Assembly: GCA_021613375.1 (NCBI GenBank)
Contig: CM038721.1
Location: 3,049,986-3,113,985, forward strand
Direction of reading: 5' to 3'
Origin: Megaleporinus macrocephalus
Lineage: Eukaryota; Chordata; Actinopteri; Characiformes; Anostomidae
DNA length: 64,000 bases
Each line of letters begins with the position of its first letter. The first letter of the stretch is position 1. Below are positions 50,401 to 61,728 of the stretch, piece by piece. The notes below the pieces were generated by a model that was not told the DNA's origin, searched no databases, and saw only the letters and a list, made by a program, of their open reading frames with translations. A program made the translations under genes and the position numbers.

Positions 50401-51420
50401 AAAGAAAGACAGAAAAAAGGCCCCCAACGTAGGCAAGGATTAGATTTAGCGTCCCTCCGTGAAGATTCACTTCCCTCGTAATGAATCGGCCGTGATTAAA
50501 ACATCACCCCAGCTCGCGAGTGCGCACGGGCGCACGCTCCTTCTTAAATCTCGTTAGGCAATCTGAGACGGGACTGAAAGGAAGAGGGCGACACCAAAAC
50601 CCACAATCACGTGTTTATTGTGTTCGACTCTTCTCAGTCACTTTCCAGCCGTTCAAGTGTCGGAGGCTTTCATAGAGAGAGGCACAGACGAGTGAGCCGG
50701 CCAGGTGAGTGGGGGGGGTGGAGGAGGGGCGGGGTGGGGTTTACTCAGTCCTGACCTTCTGTTCAGCTCAGCTCACCGACGTGAGAAAACATATCAGGTT
50801 TAATAAATAGCAAGACCGAACCCTAAAGCCCTGAGCGCGCTGACCCAACACGCTCTACTAACACCGAGTCTGATTGGTGGACTGAGCAGAGGTCACTAAC
50901 TGCCTACCTGAGGCTGGGCCCGCCCACAGGCTGCCAACTCCTGCGCTGTAGAAGTCTATGATTGGGTTGGTAAAATTTTAAATCTGCGGGAAAGCTGCCC
51001 TCCAGGACGAGGGTTGGTGACCGCCGCTCTAGGACGTCCTCCTTACCTGGCCTAGCCAGGCTGGACAAGTTTTAAAGTTTTAAAACTTCTTCCATCCAAG
51101 CTGACTTGTCTATCTTATTGAAAACAACAAAGTTCTTGAACGTTAGGCTCTGATTTTATGGGACAAGGCTTGTCCAGCTACACATGATAGAAGCAGAGCC
51201 TGGCTGTGATCATTCACACTGGCTCGCTTATTGTCAGTGTTGGTTGGGAAGTGTTGGGTCGGCGTGCTTTGAGAGGAACAGGTGAGTCAAACCCGAGAAG
51301 GAGGAGGGAGAAGAAAAAAAAAAAGAAAAAAGAAAATTAGAAGGTGTCAGTGGCTACAAAAAGAATGTGGGTGAAGGAAGAGAAGACGCACCAGGCTAGA
51401 AAAGGGAGCGAGCGGGAGGG
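46905..51420 (-). other. furin: Probable FURIN 3' UTR and flank, mostly unique sequence
   Basis: No protein-coding exon is seen here. The stretch follows the FURIN stop codon and is relatively free of tandem repeats, as expected for a long 3' UTR. It has GC-rich islands (about 47.1-47.9 and 50.1-50.8 kb), a CA/GT microsatellite at 47382-47411, poly-A/T runs at 49240-49260 and 49950-49990, and one Tc1-like insertion (47961-48625). AATAAA on the minus strand at 46922-46927 is the preferred polyadenylation signal. That the whole stretch is one UTR is inferred; the insertion and the other AT-rich sites leave room for a shorter UTR. Confidence 0.35.
47961..48625. mobile_element. Tc1-like MITE
   Basis: The left end tacaacaagatcaaaaagtt is the inverse of the right end acttttgatcagttgtgta with few mismatches; TA at both outer edges. 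The inside is AT-rich with no frame. It lies in the presumed FURIN 3' UTR or flank. Confidence 0.75.
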
Positions 51421-52043
51421 TTAAAGAGCACTTTGTGTTTTGATGAAGGCAGTCCTCTCGTTGTGGACGTCGAACTCGTCGTTTTCCGACTCCGAGTTGG
51501 CTCCGTCCTCCTGCCACACGCTGGGGATGCCCTTGTAGGCCACGAGCCCGTTGCGGGCCAGGCCGAAGCCGGCGCGCATGATGGAGCCCGGTCCGCCCTC
51601 GGCCGCATACATTTTGGTCAGGCTGCGCGAGCGCAACTGGAGCAGGCCGAACACGCTCACGAAGGTGGCCACGATGAAGGCACAGCTGAGCACCGCCATG
51701 GTGACGGGCAGACTGGACGCGAGCTGCAGCTGGAGGACCCCGGACGAGCCCCCGGACCTCAGCCGATCCGGATCGTCGTCGGGGGACTCGCGCTGGATCT
51801 GGTTCTGGTGCAGACAGGTGCCGGTGACTGGGTCCAGATGGCTATGCGGGGGGCAGGAGAGGCAGTCCTGCGGGCCCGTGCCGCCGCAGGTCAGGCAGAG
51901 GGCGTGGCAGGGCTGGCAAGCCGAGCGGAGGACGGCAGACACCTCATTGTCCGAGGGGTACGCGGAGCGGGTGACTGGCGCGAACCCTGCGGGGCACTCC
52001 TGAACGCAGCCCTGCTGAAACAGGTAGAAGCCCGGGTTGCATT
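51421..52043 (-). CDS. furin: FURIN last coding exon (Cys-rich, transmembrane, tail)
   Basis: The exon is 623 nt: two bases of a split Glu codon, 206 codons and TAA. In order it encodes a furin-like Cys-rich repeat (CNPGFYLFQQGCVQECPAGF and a second CQPCHALCLTC block), a linker, a transmembrane helix (AVLSCAFIVATFVSVFGLL) followed by Arg stop-transfer residues, and the cytoplasmic tail. The tail has a YKGI tyrosine sorting signal, an acidic cluster NSESENDEFD with likely CK2 serines, and the family-diagnostic end ERTAFIKTQSAL. In mammalian furin the equivalent YKGL and acidic cluster direct recycling between trans-Golgi network, endosomes and surface. The acceptor is cttctgtctccag. The exon is GC-rich, unlike its surroundings. 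Confidence 0.97.
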
Positions 52044-52799
52044 CTGGAGACAGAAGAACAGAATCCGTTATTAGCTGTTATTCGGGTAGCATTTTAAGAA
52101 AATCTGACCCAAAACACAGCTGATAATTATATCCACGCTGTATGGCACTGTACACTCGTTAACTAGGTCCTATCTCGTGCCCTAACCACTCATATCCACC
52201 CAACACAATCACTCTGCCTATTGGGAGACACATCAAACACTTATACAACAACAGAAAAGAAAATAATTCTATTGATGTCGCTAGTCATCGCCAAGAACAT
52301 CATCCTCATGAACAAAAAATAACATTATCATCCAGTGGAAAAATCTATTAACAAACTATTTAGAAACTGTATCAGACACACCGATCCAAACCCAGGTTAG
52401 AAACATCTAATTCAAACACTACAGTCAATAACATGATCGATAAAAAAAGAAAATACACTGACATGAATAAATTATTAAATAAAATGTTGTGTTCATGTTT
52501 CTGTTTAGGTATAAATTAATATATGTGTGTGTATACATATGTTTGTTTGTTTGTTTGTGTGTTTTCTTTCCAATTCTCTATTTATTCCACTTCAGGAGAT
52601 AATGGATGTTACGATCTCAGAATAAAGCATAACATGCGTTTTTATAGGTCTCATGACATTTTTAGGTTATCTGATCCGTAAAGGGCTGATACGGCTGCAG
52701 GTTTTGAGCTGGAGCTCGTCTGATTCTACTGGTCTAATTGTTAAAGCTCCTTGTTTGAGGAAAATCAGCACCAACAGCTGAATTACCAACACCGCCTGG

Positions 52800-53726
52800 T
52801 AGAGCTGGGGCGACGCGTCGACGTAATCGATTATGAAATTACGTCGATTAGCACAACGTGCATCAAACATGGCCACGCCCACTGAAAGCCTGTATTTATC
52901 TGTGTACATCTAAAGAAACACAGATTTTAAAATTATTAACATGTAAAGGCCATCACTCAAGATTCATGGAAGAAACGGGACAAGACGCTTCTCTGTCCTG
53001 GAGCCCAGATGGTGGAAGGAGCTTTCACTGGCTGTCCAAACAGCAAACTCTCTTCGTGGTCTTCAAACGCAGACTGAAGACCACCATCTCTTTGTAAAGC
53101 ACTTATAAACACTGATCTACTAAACTATTGGTATCAACTGTAATTGCACTTTATCTTCTAGGAACTCTGGATAAGTACTGCACTGATACTGTATGTAGTG
53201 TATTTATTCTCTTCTCTGTAGGTGTTCCAGTCTTGCTAGGTGTTGCTCTGTGTCTAATCTTATATTGTGTTGTCTTTTTTCTAGGTATCAACACTGGCTC
53301 CTGTTTATAGCAGTGTTTGAGCTCAAGAGTAGTTTAAACTTAAACCTGTTTGTACTAGATAATGTTTCTTTTTTAGTAGTAGTGACTTGACTACGCATTG
53401 CTAATTGTTTCTTAATCGTCCAGTGTAGAACCTAAGACTGTTCTAGATACCATGGGAGTTTTAAAACACACGTAGGTTCACACGCCAATTCTCAAACGAC
53501 TCTTTGACAAAATATATAGTCCACAAACTGTCCAATTACTTGTGTGAGAGGCGAGTAGGCTACGTGTCATTTGTGCCTCTATAAATCGAGTCAGAACGTA
53601 GACTCATAACCATTTAATACACACAATGTAAAAATTAGTCATTAGATCAATCGACTAATCGAAAAAATAAATAAAAATAATTGTTGGATGAATCAATTAT
53701 GAAATTAATCATTAGGTGCAGCCCTA
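52800..53726. mobile_element. hAT-type element carrying a LINE fragment
   Basis: Starts TAGAGCTGGGGCGACG and ends TGCAGCCCTA; subterminal tcgacgtaatcgattatgaa pairs with matching sequence near 53630-53715. The flanks CCGCCTGG and TCATCTGG differ only by transitions, compatible with a decayed 8-bp duplication. It lies in the last FURIN intron. Confidence 0.7.
52949..53365 (+). mobile_element. L2/CR1-like LINE 3' fragment
   Basis: A plus-strand homologue of the 15022-15988 LINE: translates to FKRRLKTTISL and stop, followed by the same 3' UTR (aagcacttataaacactga). Only the last codons and part of the 3' UTR remain. Confidence 0.8.
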
Positions 53727-54806
53727 TCATCTGGGCATGGACTTCAGTTCTGACCATAAGTCTTTGATTAGAATGTATAACCCCAAATCTCTGCTTTCCA
53801 GGAGAACAAAAACACACCCTCAACTCATAATCAATATTAATGTGACCCCCCGACTGCCCGCTCCTGAAGTAATTTTGAACTGTTTCTGTTGGTCCATTAA
53901 TCATAAAGTTTTAACACCACACAGAGGATACCTGGGGTTCCAAAAGACTAATGTTTGCTCTTTGCCAGTGAAGTGTAATGCGACACTGTGTAGCTGCTGA
54001 CCGATGATATCGAACTGTTAAACCATATATGATAAACGGAGTTAAGTGTCCGAGGAAACCTCTGCAGCGAGGTCGCAGACAGACCAAAACACTGCGGAGA
54101 AATCACCAACAAGCATTTCTGATATTATAAAAGTCTGCAGCACAAACAGCACCTTAATTAACTGCCTGAGCTCTCTGAGCCGTCTCTTACACACTGAAAC
54201 GAACGTTATATAAGGGTCGAAAGTCTAAATATATTTAAAAACAGAACTATTCATTATCACATTCCTGCTCTAAATATATGCTGTCCAGTCGGGGCAGCTG
54301 CTCTGTGTGTGTGTGTTCAAAGCCCAGTCAAAGTCTGGCCTCATTCGCACCAACATGCTGCTGGTGTTTTTCTTTTTTGCGAACGATCAGTTTTAAACGT
54401 CCCTAAAAGAGTTTGTTCTTTCTTTTATGGCTTGTCCGCTTTAACCCCAGCGGTTTGCTGCAAACTCATCCAAGACAATTATTTCAAAAGAAAGGATAAC
54501 AGCAAACTGCTTAAACCACTAGAGAACTGTTATAAAGAAAGGCTGGTTCACCCAATATAGATGTAAATCCCTGCAAATTAGAAGTGACATGCTGTACTAT
54601 ATCCTCGCCGTTTCATTTCAGATCCGACGCGCCTGAACACCGAGCCCAAAGAGGGGGGAAAAAAAGGAGTCACTGTCCAATTACTTACAGAACGCACTGT
54701 AAGATCCCTAGAGCACACCCGGGAAAGGTAGCATATGCCAGCTGCAAGGCTGAAGGCATCTTTCCCAGAGTTCATCGCTTGGCTTTCCTATCTTGCCTTA
54801 CAGATG

Positions 54807-54810
<4 letters not shown>
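53727..54810. other. FURIN last intron, unique sequence
   Basis: No exon seen. Low-repeat sequence with homeodomain-like cattaatcataaag near 53896 and caatattaatg near 53834 could include conserved non-coding elements; not testable here. Confidence 0.35.
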
Positions 54811-54880
<70 letters not shown>

Positions 54881-54960
54881 GTGTATATATGTGTATGTAT
54901 GTATGTATGTATGTATATATATATATATATATATACACATACACACAGATAGATAGATAG
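54811..54960. repeat. Compound TA/TG/TATG/GATA microsatellite
   Basis: TA run, then GT, GTAT, TA again, CA and GATA. Confidence 0.95.
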
Positions 54961-55080
54961 TAGTTCAAAAGGTCTGAGACAAGCTTTTACAGAGGAAATC
55001 TTCACCCACCAAGGCTGGCGGTACAGTCACACAACGTGGGTGAGAGTCAAAATTGGCCAAGGGAGCATATGGGTTGACAG

Positions 55081-55276
55081 TAGGGCTGCACAACACAGAC
55101 AAAATAGCATACTGGCACGGTAGCCGCGCAACGTATTAAAAATAGTGACGGTTCAATATGGTTTCTGTTATTTTGGCCTAAAAATACCGACTCATGTGAA
55201 TGTGGTCATGATTCCCACGAGAGGCTTGAGCTAGTGGTGCTTTGTCCTCTCAATTGGTGCATATCGTCGCTGCCCT
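55081..55276. mobile_element. Possible hAT fragment
   Basis: Begins tagggctgcacaac and ends gtcgctgccctaaa, an inverted pair, but no target duplication was found. Confidence 0.35.
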
Positions 55277-57117
55277 AAAAGCAATATCCATTTTTGTATG
55301 CCTTATGTTTGCATGATGAATAGACCAATAGAAATGCTTCAAAACTGCTTGGGAAAAAATTCTGGTTCCATTGACTTGCATTGAAAATAAAGACTCCTCT
55401 CCTGTCAATTCACCATTGTTGAGATACTTATATATATCAGGGGTGTTTAATTAGGGTCAGTAAGGTCCAGTTAGAGGAGATCTCCTCAGGCCGGTCCAGA
55501 CCGTCATCATCTCTAACGTGTGTTCTGATTCAGTGGTGTATCCTGTTTACTGAAGTAGTCTAGTATCAGCATCTCATACCATCAGATACTGAAACACCAA
55601 CACACCACACATACCGTTCAGTATATTTCAGTATATTTACTGTTTAAATACTGAACTGAATTAATTATTTATAAACTAATAATAAATGAACTTTTAACTC
55701 ACTTCAATAAAAACAAGAGATGCATTAAACAAACAAAACACTTCTGGAAAAAAAAGAGAATCTTAAAGTGTTTATTTATATTTATTCATTTATTTATTCA
55801 GCCTTTTTCTGACTCGCTTTACTTTCCGTTCGCTTCGTACCTCGCCTGTGTGCGCGCCGCACTCCCGAATCTGCACAGATCTGATTGGCTGAGGAGTCTT
55901 TGGTGATCTTACAGCGCACGTGATTGGTCTGGGAGGTTACTGCGCCGCAAAGCCCGTATACCGTAAAGACTAGAAAAGCTCCACCTCTTAAAATAAACAC
56001 TGTCAGAATCAAATCCTCCTCAGTAGATTATCAGTTTGAGATGTTGAGGACAACATCTGGGTCTGAACCTAGATTGTATATAGTAGCACAAACACTACAG
56101 TTCTTTACTGTTTCTGCTGAAACTGCTGGCAAGTTCTGCACCAGATAGAACTCAGAAGTCATCCGAGTGTTAGCAGCCAAGAAACGGGCGTGGAGACATT
56201 TTGGTTTTAGGAGAAATACCAGACAGACTGTTGGGTTTGAAAGGAATGTAAGTGTGAATTAAGATACTCAGATCACACCACAATCTCGTCAGCAAATGAT
56301 AACATGGCGCAATGCTGTGTCTTGGGTTTTGGTGGTGGTTTTGGTGCTGCTGAGCCATCAGTATTTGTGCCAATGACCTTTATAAATATGGAGGTACCTG
56401 ATCCAAGATCAGTCCTGCTTTCTAAATACCACCATGCCTGGCGTTGTCTGAAACGGCTGCCTGTAACGTAACAGTTTTATGGATGACTCTATAACAAGGT
56501 CAGCTTGTTTCATTTCTAACGTAGACCCCAGAACTATATCTAATAGCATTGAGGCAAATTCTGAGGCATCGAAAATAATCAGATAATTGGCGAAAACCAT
56601 CAATGCAGCACTGCACTGTGAAGAAAGCAATGATTTACACCTCTATCCAGCAGCTCAAATCATTTCAGCAAAACAGAAAAATATCACCGAAACGTCTCCC
56701 AGCTTGTACAGACGTGTTGTGGATTCGGACAAAGTATGACTTACTGCAATCAACAAAACCAAATTACACTGTGGGCACCCAGCGGGGGTGTCAGGGTGGG
56801 AGAGGAACTGCTGAGCCATCAGTATTTGTGGCAATGACCATCATAAATATGGAGAAATCTGATCCAAGATCAGTCCTGCTTTGTAAATAGCACCCTTGTT
56901 GGCTGAAATGGCTGCCAGTAAGTTTTTATTCTATCTTAAAGTTCACAGCTGCAGCTTGAACCACACTTTCAAGCCCACGCAACGTTACTGAAGACCTGGA
57001 GGGAGTTTGAGTGTTGAAAGACAATTAATTTCCAGAAACGATTTGGGTGACTATTGAGTTTTGAGCCATTTTCTTTAAAGACTACCGTACGCCTCTTACA
57101 TAGACACATCTAACTGA

Positions 57118-57560
57118 ATATATATGTTTATAATAGTAAAGATGTTTAGATCTGAATGTGTTGAGACGAGTGTAACTAGTGAAGTTGGAGCCCATGTACA
57201 CAAATATTACTAAAACAAACATTTGAGTGTATTTAAATGTAAAAATGAGAATGTATATTTTTATAAGAGCTATAAAACCACCAAACCTGTTTATCAGAAC
57301 AAGATCTCAGCATCTACACTATCTTCTTCAGTCCTGTTAGAGCAGCAGCTCATGTGGCTCCTCATGAAGCTGCTGGTCAGAATGTTCAAAGTATGTAAAC
57401 CTGCATCAGAGCAAATGAGCTCATTTCTAAAAGACCCTCTAAACATTCTTTAAACACAACCAGATGTTTAATTCTGCTCCAGGAATAATTCCATACCGAC
57501 TATTCTATAGTTCTGATCTCTTTACTGTTTTTCACTAATATTATAACTGATTAAAACAGT
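57118..57560 (+). mobile_element. Non-autonomous DNA transposon, copy 1 (ends degraded)
   Basis: Its core (57205-57520) is almost identical to 61815-62130. The terminal repeats present in the other copy are missing or diverged here. In a FURIN intron. Confidence 0.7.
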
Positions 57561-58119
57561 TCAAATAACTACCTCCTCTATTTCCAGAGTTGTACTACTG
57601 GACGGGGCCTCTGAGCAGTGGAGTGGAGACACAGCACAGAAGTTCTTTAGCCAACAGGCCAGTAAAACGGGTTAAAAGATTATATTCACTCTCAGGAGTG
57701 AGAAACGACTCTGGCCATCGTTCTCAGCGCTCCAGACCAGAACTCAATGGGAGGCGCAGTAAAAGCTACGCAGGCACTGGGGAGCCCTACAGACAGGCTG
57801 AGCACAGAACCGTCTACCCTGGAAAACTTGGCAACTGCAGTCGAATCAGCAACCACTGGACCTTCTGGCTGCACACGGGGAAACTTTCACGCAACTTTAG
57901 TTGCTAGAACTAAATGTGAATTTCAGAAAATTTGCCGCAACGTCTGCCAGCGCGCCTCGACAACTAATCAACACGCCAATAAAGCATGAAGTTAACGTTA
58001 GCTTAAACAGCTGCAGCGTCTGTTCTTCATTGGTGGTTGTTTTGGTGATCTACGAAGTGAGATTTTATTTCTCCTCTTTTAATACTCCTTCACTTTACAC
58101 AGACTTAAACAGAGGAGAT

Positions 58120-58120
58120 T

Positions 58121-58168
<48 letters not shown>
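58120..58168. repeat. (AC)n microsatellite at a Tc1-like end
   Basis: Pure AC run fused to the left end of the Tc1-like MITE copy 3. Confidence 0.95.
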
Positions 58169-58170
<2 letters not shown>

Positions 58171-58564
58171 AAAAGTTTAGGATCGCTTTAGAATTTCATT
58201 TCATGCAATTTTCATGCAATTCACAAACAATACTGTCCATTTCACAATGAATGTAAGTGTATCAGATGATTTTTAAAGAATAGAAATGTTTGTATTAAAG
58301 TCTATTTTTGTGTAGAGGCTTATTTTACATATAGTCCTATTATCAGTAATTCTCAGTCCTCTGTCTAAATCTCCTGGTACGACCACCAATCCAAGTTAAG
58401 GATGTTATTGGACTAATTGGTTGTTAGGACACTCTTGATCAATTGTGATGCACAGCTGAAAAACATTCTACTAATAAGTGAGCATAAAAGGGAACAACAT
58501 TCTAGGTTAGTTTAGTATCTGAAGATCAGCAGTTGATGGCTTGCTGACTGGTAGTGGAGCGGTA

Positions 58565-58569
<5 letters not shown>
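58168..58569 (-). mobile_element. Tc1/mariner-like MITE, copy 3
   Basis: Reverse-orientation homologue of 12764-13230: begins ctcaaaagtttaggatc, ends gagcggtagtgta. The left terminus is overrun by (AC)n and the right is followed by (TA)n and (GATA)n to 58640. Confidence 0.85.
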
Positions 58570-58617
<48 letters not shown>

Positions 58618-58640
58618 TAGATAGATAGATAGATAGATAG
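58567..58640. repeat. (TA)n(GATA)n microsatellite
   Basis: TA run then seven GATA units at the Tc1-like terminus. Confidence 0.95.
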
Positions 58641-59012
58641 GGACTGCGCAACAAAAGATTCACACTCACTTTCACGCCTGTGTTGACTCTGACGTGACAA
58701 TAAACATGACTTAATTTAGTCCTAAACCGCACAACAAGCATTCAAGAAGTTTCAGTGATGCATTTTTAGTGCAGCATTATGTTTAAATAGCTTTGTTTAT
58801 CTGTAACCTTGCAGAGAAACGGTGTTGCAGGCAAACCACAACATGTAACTGGTTTCGTAACTGTTTCCCCAAGTAAAAAATCAGGGTGTGACTATCATTA
58901 AAGTAAAAATGGACAATGAAAATAAAAGGTCTAAATGTGTCCTGAGTGTGTTCAGAATGTGTCTGAATGAATTAGATGCTGTGTGAACATCTCAGTAGAG
59001 TCACTACATGAA

Positions 59013-59298
59013 CTCAGTAACGAGGTTAGGGAACCAGCCTTGTGACCGGAAGGTTGCTGGTTCAATCCCATGAACCAACAGAACATGACTGAAGTGCCCT
59101 TGAGCAAGGCACCTAACCCCTGACTGCTCCCCCTGGGCGCTGGGGTAGGGCTGCCCACCGCTCCAGATAAGTGTGCTTACTGCCCCCTAGTGTGTGTGTT
59201 CACTATTGTGTGCGTGTATATGCAAGTTTTTCACTGCACGGATGGGTTAAATGAGGAGATCTTGAATTCTTTGGGATCAATAAAGTATCTATCTAGGT
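59013..59298 (+). mobile_element. tRNA-derived SINE
   Basis: A tRNA-like head has ggttagggaacc and a good polymerase III B box, GGTTCAATCCC, at 59059-59069; the body reads gagcaaggcacctaacccc, and the tail is gggatcaataaagtatctat. It is the common fish SINE layout. In a FURIN intron. Confidence 0.75.
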
Positions 59299-60560
59299 CT
59301 CTCTTTCTCTCTCTATGTATGTATGTCTCTCTTTCTCTCTCTATGTATGTCTCTCTCTCTCCCTCTATGTATCTCTCTCTTTATCTCTCTATGTATGTCT
59401 CTTTTTCTCTTAATGTCTCTCTTTCTCTCTCTATGTATGTCTTTCTTACTCTCTCTCTATGTATCTCTCTTTCTCTCTCCCTCTATGTATCTCTCTCTTT
59501 ATCTCTCTATGTATGTCTCTTTTTCTCTTAATGTCTCTCTTTCTCCCTCTATGTATGTCTCTCTTTCTCTCTATATATGTCTCTCTTTCTCCCTCTATGT
59601 ATGTCTCTCTTTCTCTCTCTCTCCATGTATGTCTCTCTTTCTCTCTCTATGTATGTCTCTCTCTCTCCCTCTATGTATCTCTCTCTTTATCTCTCTATGT
59701 ATGTCTCTTTTTCTCTTAATGTCTCTCTTTCTCTCTCTATGTATGTCTTTCTTACTCTCTCTCTATGTATCTCTCTTTCTCTCTCCCTCTATGTATCTCT
59801 CTCTTTATGTCTCTTTTTCTCTTAATGTCTCTCTTTCTCCCTCTATGTATGTCTCTCTTTCTCTCTATATATATGTCTCTCTTTCTCCCTCTATGTATGT
59901 CTCTCTTTCTCTCTCTCTCCATGTCTCTCTTTCTCTCTCTATGTATGTCTCTCTTTCTCTCTCTATATATGTCTCTCTTTCTCCCTCTATGTATGTCTCT
60001 CTTTCTCTCTCTCCATGTATGTCTCTCTTTCTCTCTCTCTATGTATGTCTCTCTTTTTCTCTCAATGTCTCTCTTTCTCTATGTCTCTCTCTCTCTATAT
60101 GTATGTCTCTCTTTCTCTCTATATATATGTCTCTCTTTCTCCCTCTATGTATGTCTCTCTTTCTCTCTCTCTCCATGTATGTCTCTCTTTCTCTCTCTAT
60201 GTATGTCTCTCTTTCTCTCTCTATATATGTCTCTCTTTCTCCCTCTATGTATGTCTCTCTTTCTCTCTCTCCATGTATGTCTCTCTTTCTCTCTCTATGT
60301 ATGTCTCTCTTTCTCTCTCTCTATGTATGTCTCTCTTTCTCTCTCTCTATGTATGTCTCTCTTTTTCTCTCAATGTCTCTCTTTCTCTATGTCTCTCTCT
60401 CTCTATATGCATGTCTCTCTTTCTCTCTCTATGCATCTCTCTCTTTCTCTCTCTATGCATCTCTCTGTCTCTCTCTCTGTCTCTCTCTCTGTCTCTCTCT
60501 CTGTCTCTCTCTCTGTCTCTCTCTCTGTCTCTCTCTCTGTCTCTCTCTCTGTCTCTCTCT
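59290..60560 (+). repeat. Pyrimidine-rich CT/TATG tandem array
   Basis: Repeats of tctctctttctctctctatg and tatgtc, with higher-order copies (several hundred bp), ending in (TCTCTCTCTG)n. It starts exactly at the tatctatct tail of the SINE. Long open frames here are artefacts. Confidence 0.95.
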
Positions 60561-60755
60561 ATTACGATTTCAGATTTCAGACTCCGGTCTTATTAACGAG
60601 TTCATTCTTCTTTAAATAAACTGTTATTGTTTGTATTATGTATTCAGAGTTGAATAAGTAACAGCAGTAACCCATCTGCACCATTTAGCTGCACTGGTGC
60701 TGGTGCAGGAAGGGGCCTGCAGGGGGCGCCCTCTCCTCAGCAGTCTGCCTCTCAC

Positions 60756-60884
60756 CTGTACACATCTGACTGAGGTCGTAGGTCTTGCAACTGCCATCGG
60801 TGGGCTGGCTGGAGTCTGAAGTGGACGGACCACCGGAGGAGGAAGCAGTGCCATACAGGACCAGGGTGAACTGGGTGAGCGTGC
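60756..60884 (-). CDS. furin: FURIN penultimate coding exon (end of P domain)
   Basis: The exon is 129 nt, entering and leaving in phase 1: two bases completing Gly, 42 codons, and one base of Glu. It reads GTLTQFTLVLYGTA, the conserved final strand of the convertase P domain, then a Ser/Pro-rich linker and CKTYDLSQMCT, the start of the Cys-rich region. The acceptor is ttttttag and the donor is gtgaga. The P domain stabilises the catalytic domain. Because the length is a multiple of three, skipping it would keep the frame. It is flanked by huge pyrimidine-rich (59.3-60.56 kb) and purine-rich (60.9-61.7 kb) plus-strand tracts that are complementary in the transcript. Confidence 0.93.
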
Positions 60885-60897
60885 CTAAAAAAACAAA

Positions 60898-61014
60898 GTG
60901 AGAGAGAGTGAGTGAGTGAGAGAGAGTGAGTGATTGAGAGTGAGAGAGAGCAAACAAACAAGCAAGAAAGAGAAAAAAGACGGAGACATGACAAGTGAAA
61001 GAGGTACAATTACT

Positions 61015-61056
<42 letters not shown>

Positions 61057-61690
61057 CGTGAGTGAGCAAGAGAGGGAGAAAGAACAGCAAAGAGGGAAAA
61101 GAATGAGGTGAGCAAACAAACAAGTGAAAGATGAGAAAAGAGGGAGCGAGCAAGATAAGGAGGGGAAAAAACAGAGCGTGAGCGAGCAGCGACCAAAAGA
61201 AAAAGCGAGAAAGAAGGAAAGAGATAAAAAAAGAAAGATAGCACAAAAAAGAGGATAGAAAGCAAAGCTAGTGAACGAGTGGAACGAGGGAGAGAAAATC
61301 AGAAGAGGAAAAAAATGAAGGAATGAAGAGAGAAAAAAAGGAGAGAGAGCACAAAAAAGAAGAGAAAACAGTAAAAGAGTGAGGCAGCAAAGGGAAAAGA
61401 GAGGAAGCGAGAAATGGACAATCAGAAGAAAGACAGAAAAAAAGACAAGGGTGAGAGAGAAAAGAGTGAAAGACTGAACGAGATAGAAACAATAAAAAGA
61501 GCGAGAGAAAGAAGGAAAGAAAAACAGTGAGAGAAAGAGCAAGAGACAGACCTAAAGAGAGAGGGGACACGAGAAACAGAGACAAAGACAGAGTCAGTGA
61601 GACAGACAACAGTTAGGAAGAAAAAAGAGGAAGGAAGGGAGAGAGAGAGAGAGACTGAAGGAAGGAGAAAGTAAGGAGGATGAAGGGAAC
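60898..61690 (+). repeat. Purine-rich GA tract
   Basis: Imperfect GAGA/AAAG sequence with a pure GA run at 61018-61053. In the FURIN transcript it is a pyrimidine tract of about 800 nt just upstream of the 60756-60884 exon. Confidence 0.9.
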
Positions 61691-61728
61691 ACTGACTCAC
61701 TGAGGAAACTGTAGCACTAGCTGCAGAC

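Noticed and set aside
51433..52074. 213-codon plus-strand frame
   Set aside because: Antisense shadow of the GC-rich FURIN last exon, which has clear homology on the minus strand.
59020..59075. Genuine tRNA gene
   Set aside because: A B box is present, but the rest does not fold as a tRNA and a SINE body and tail follow.
59323..60615. 430-codon plus-strand frame, Ser/Leu-rich
   Set aside because: Translation of the CT microsatellite array; no conserved sequence.
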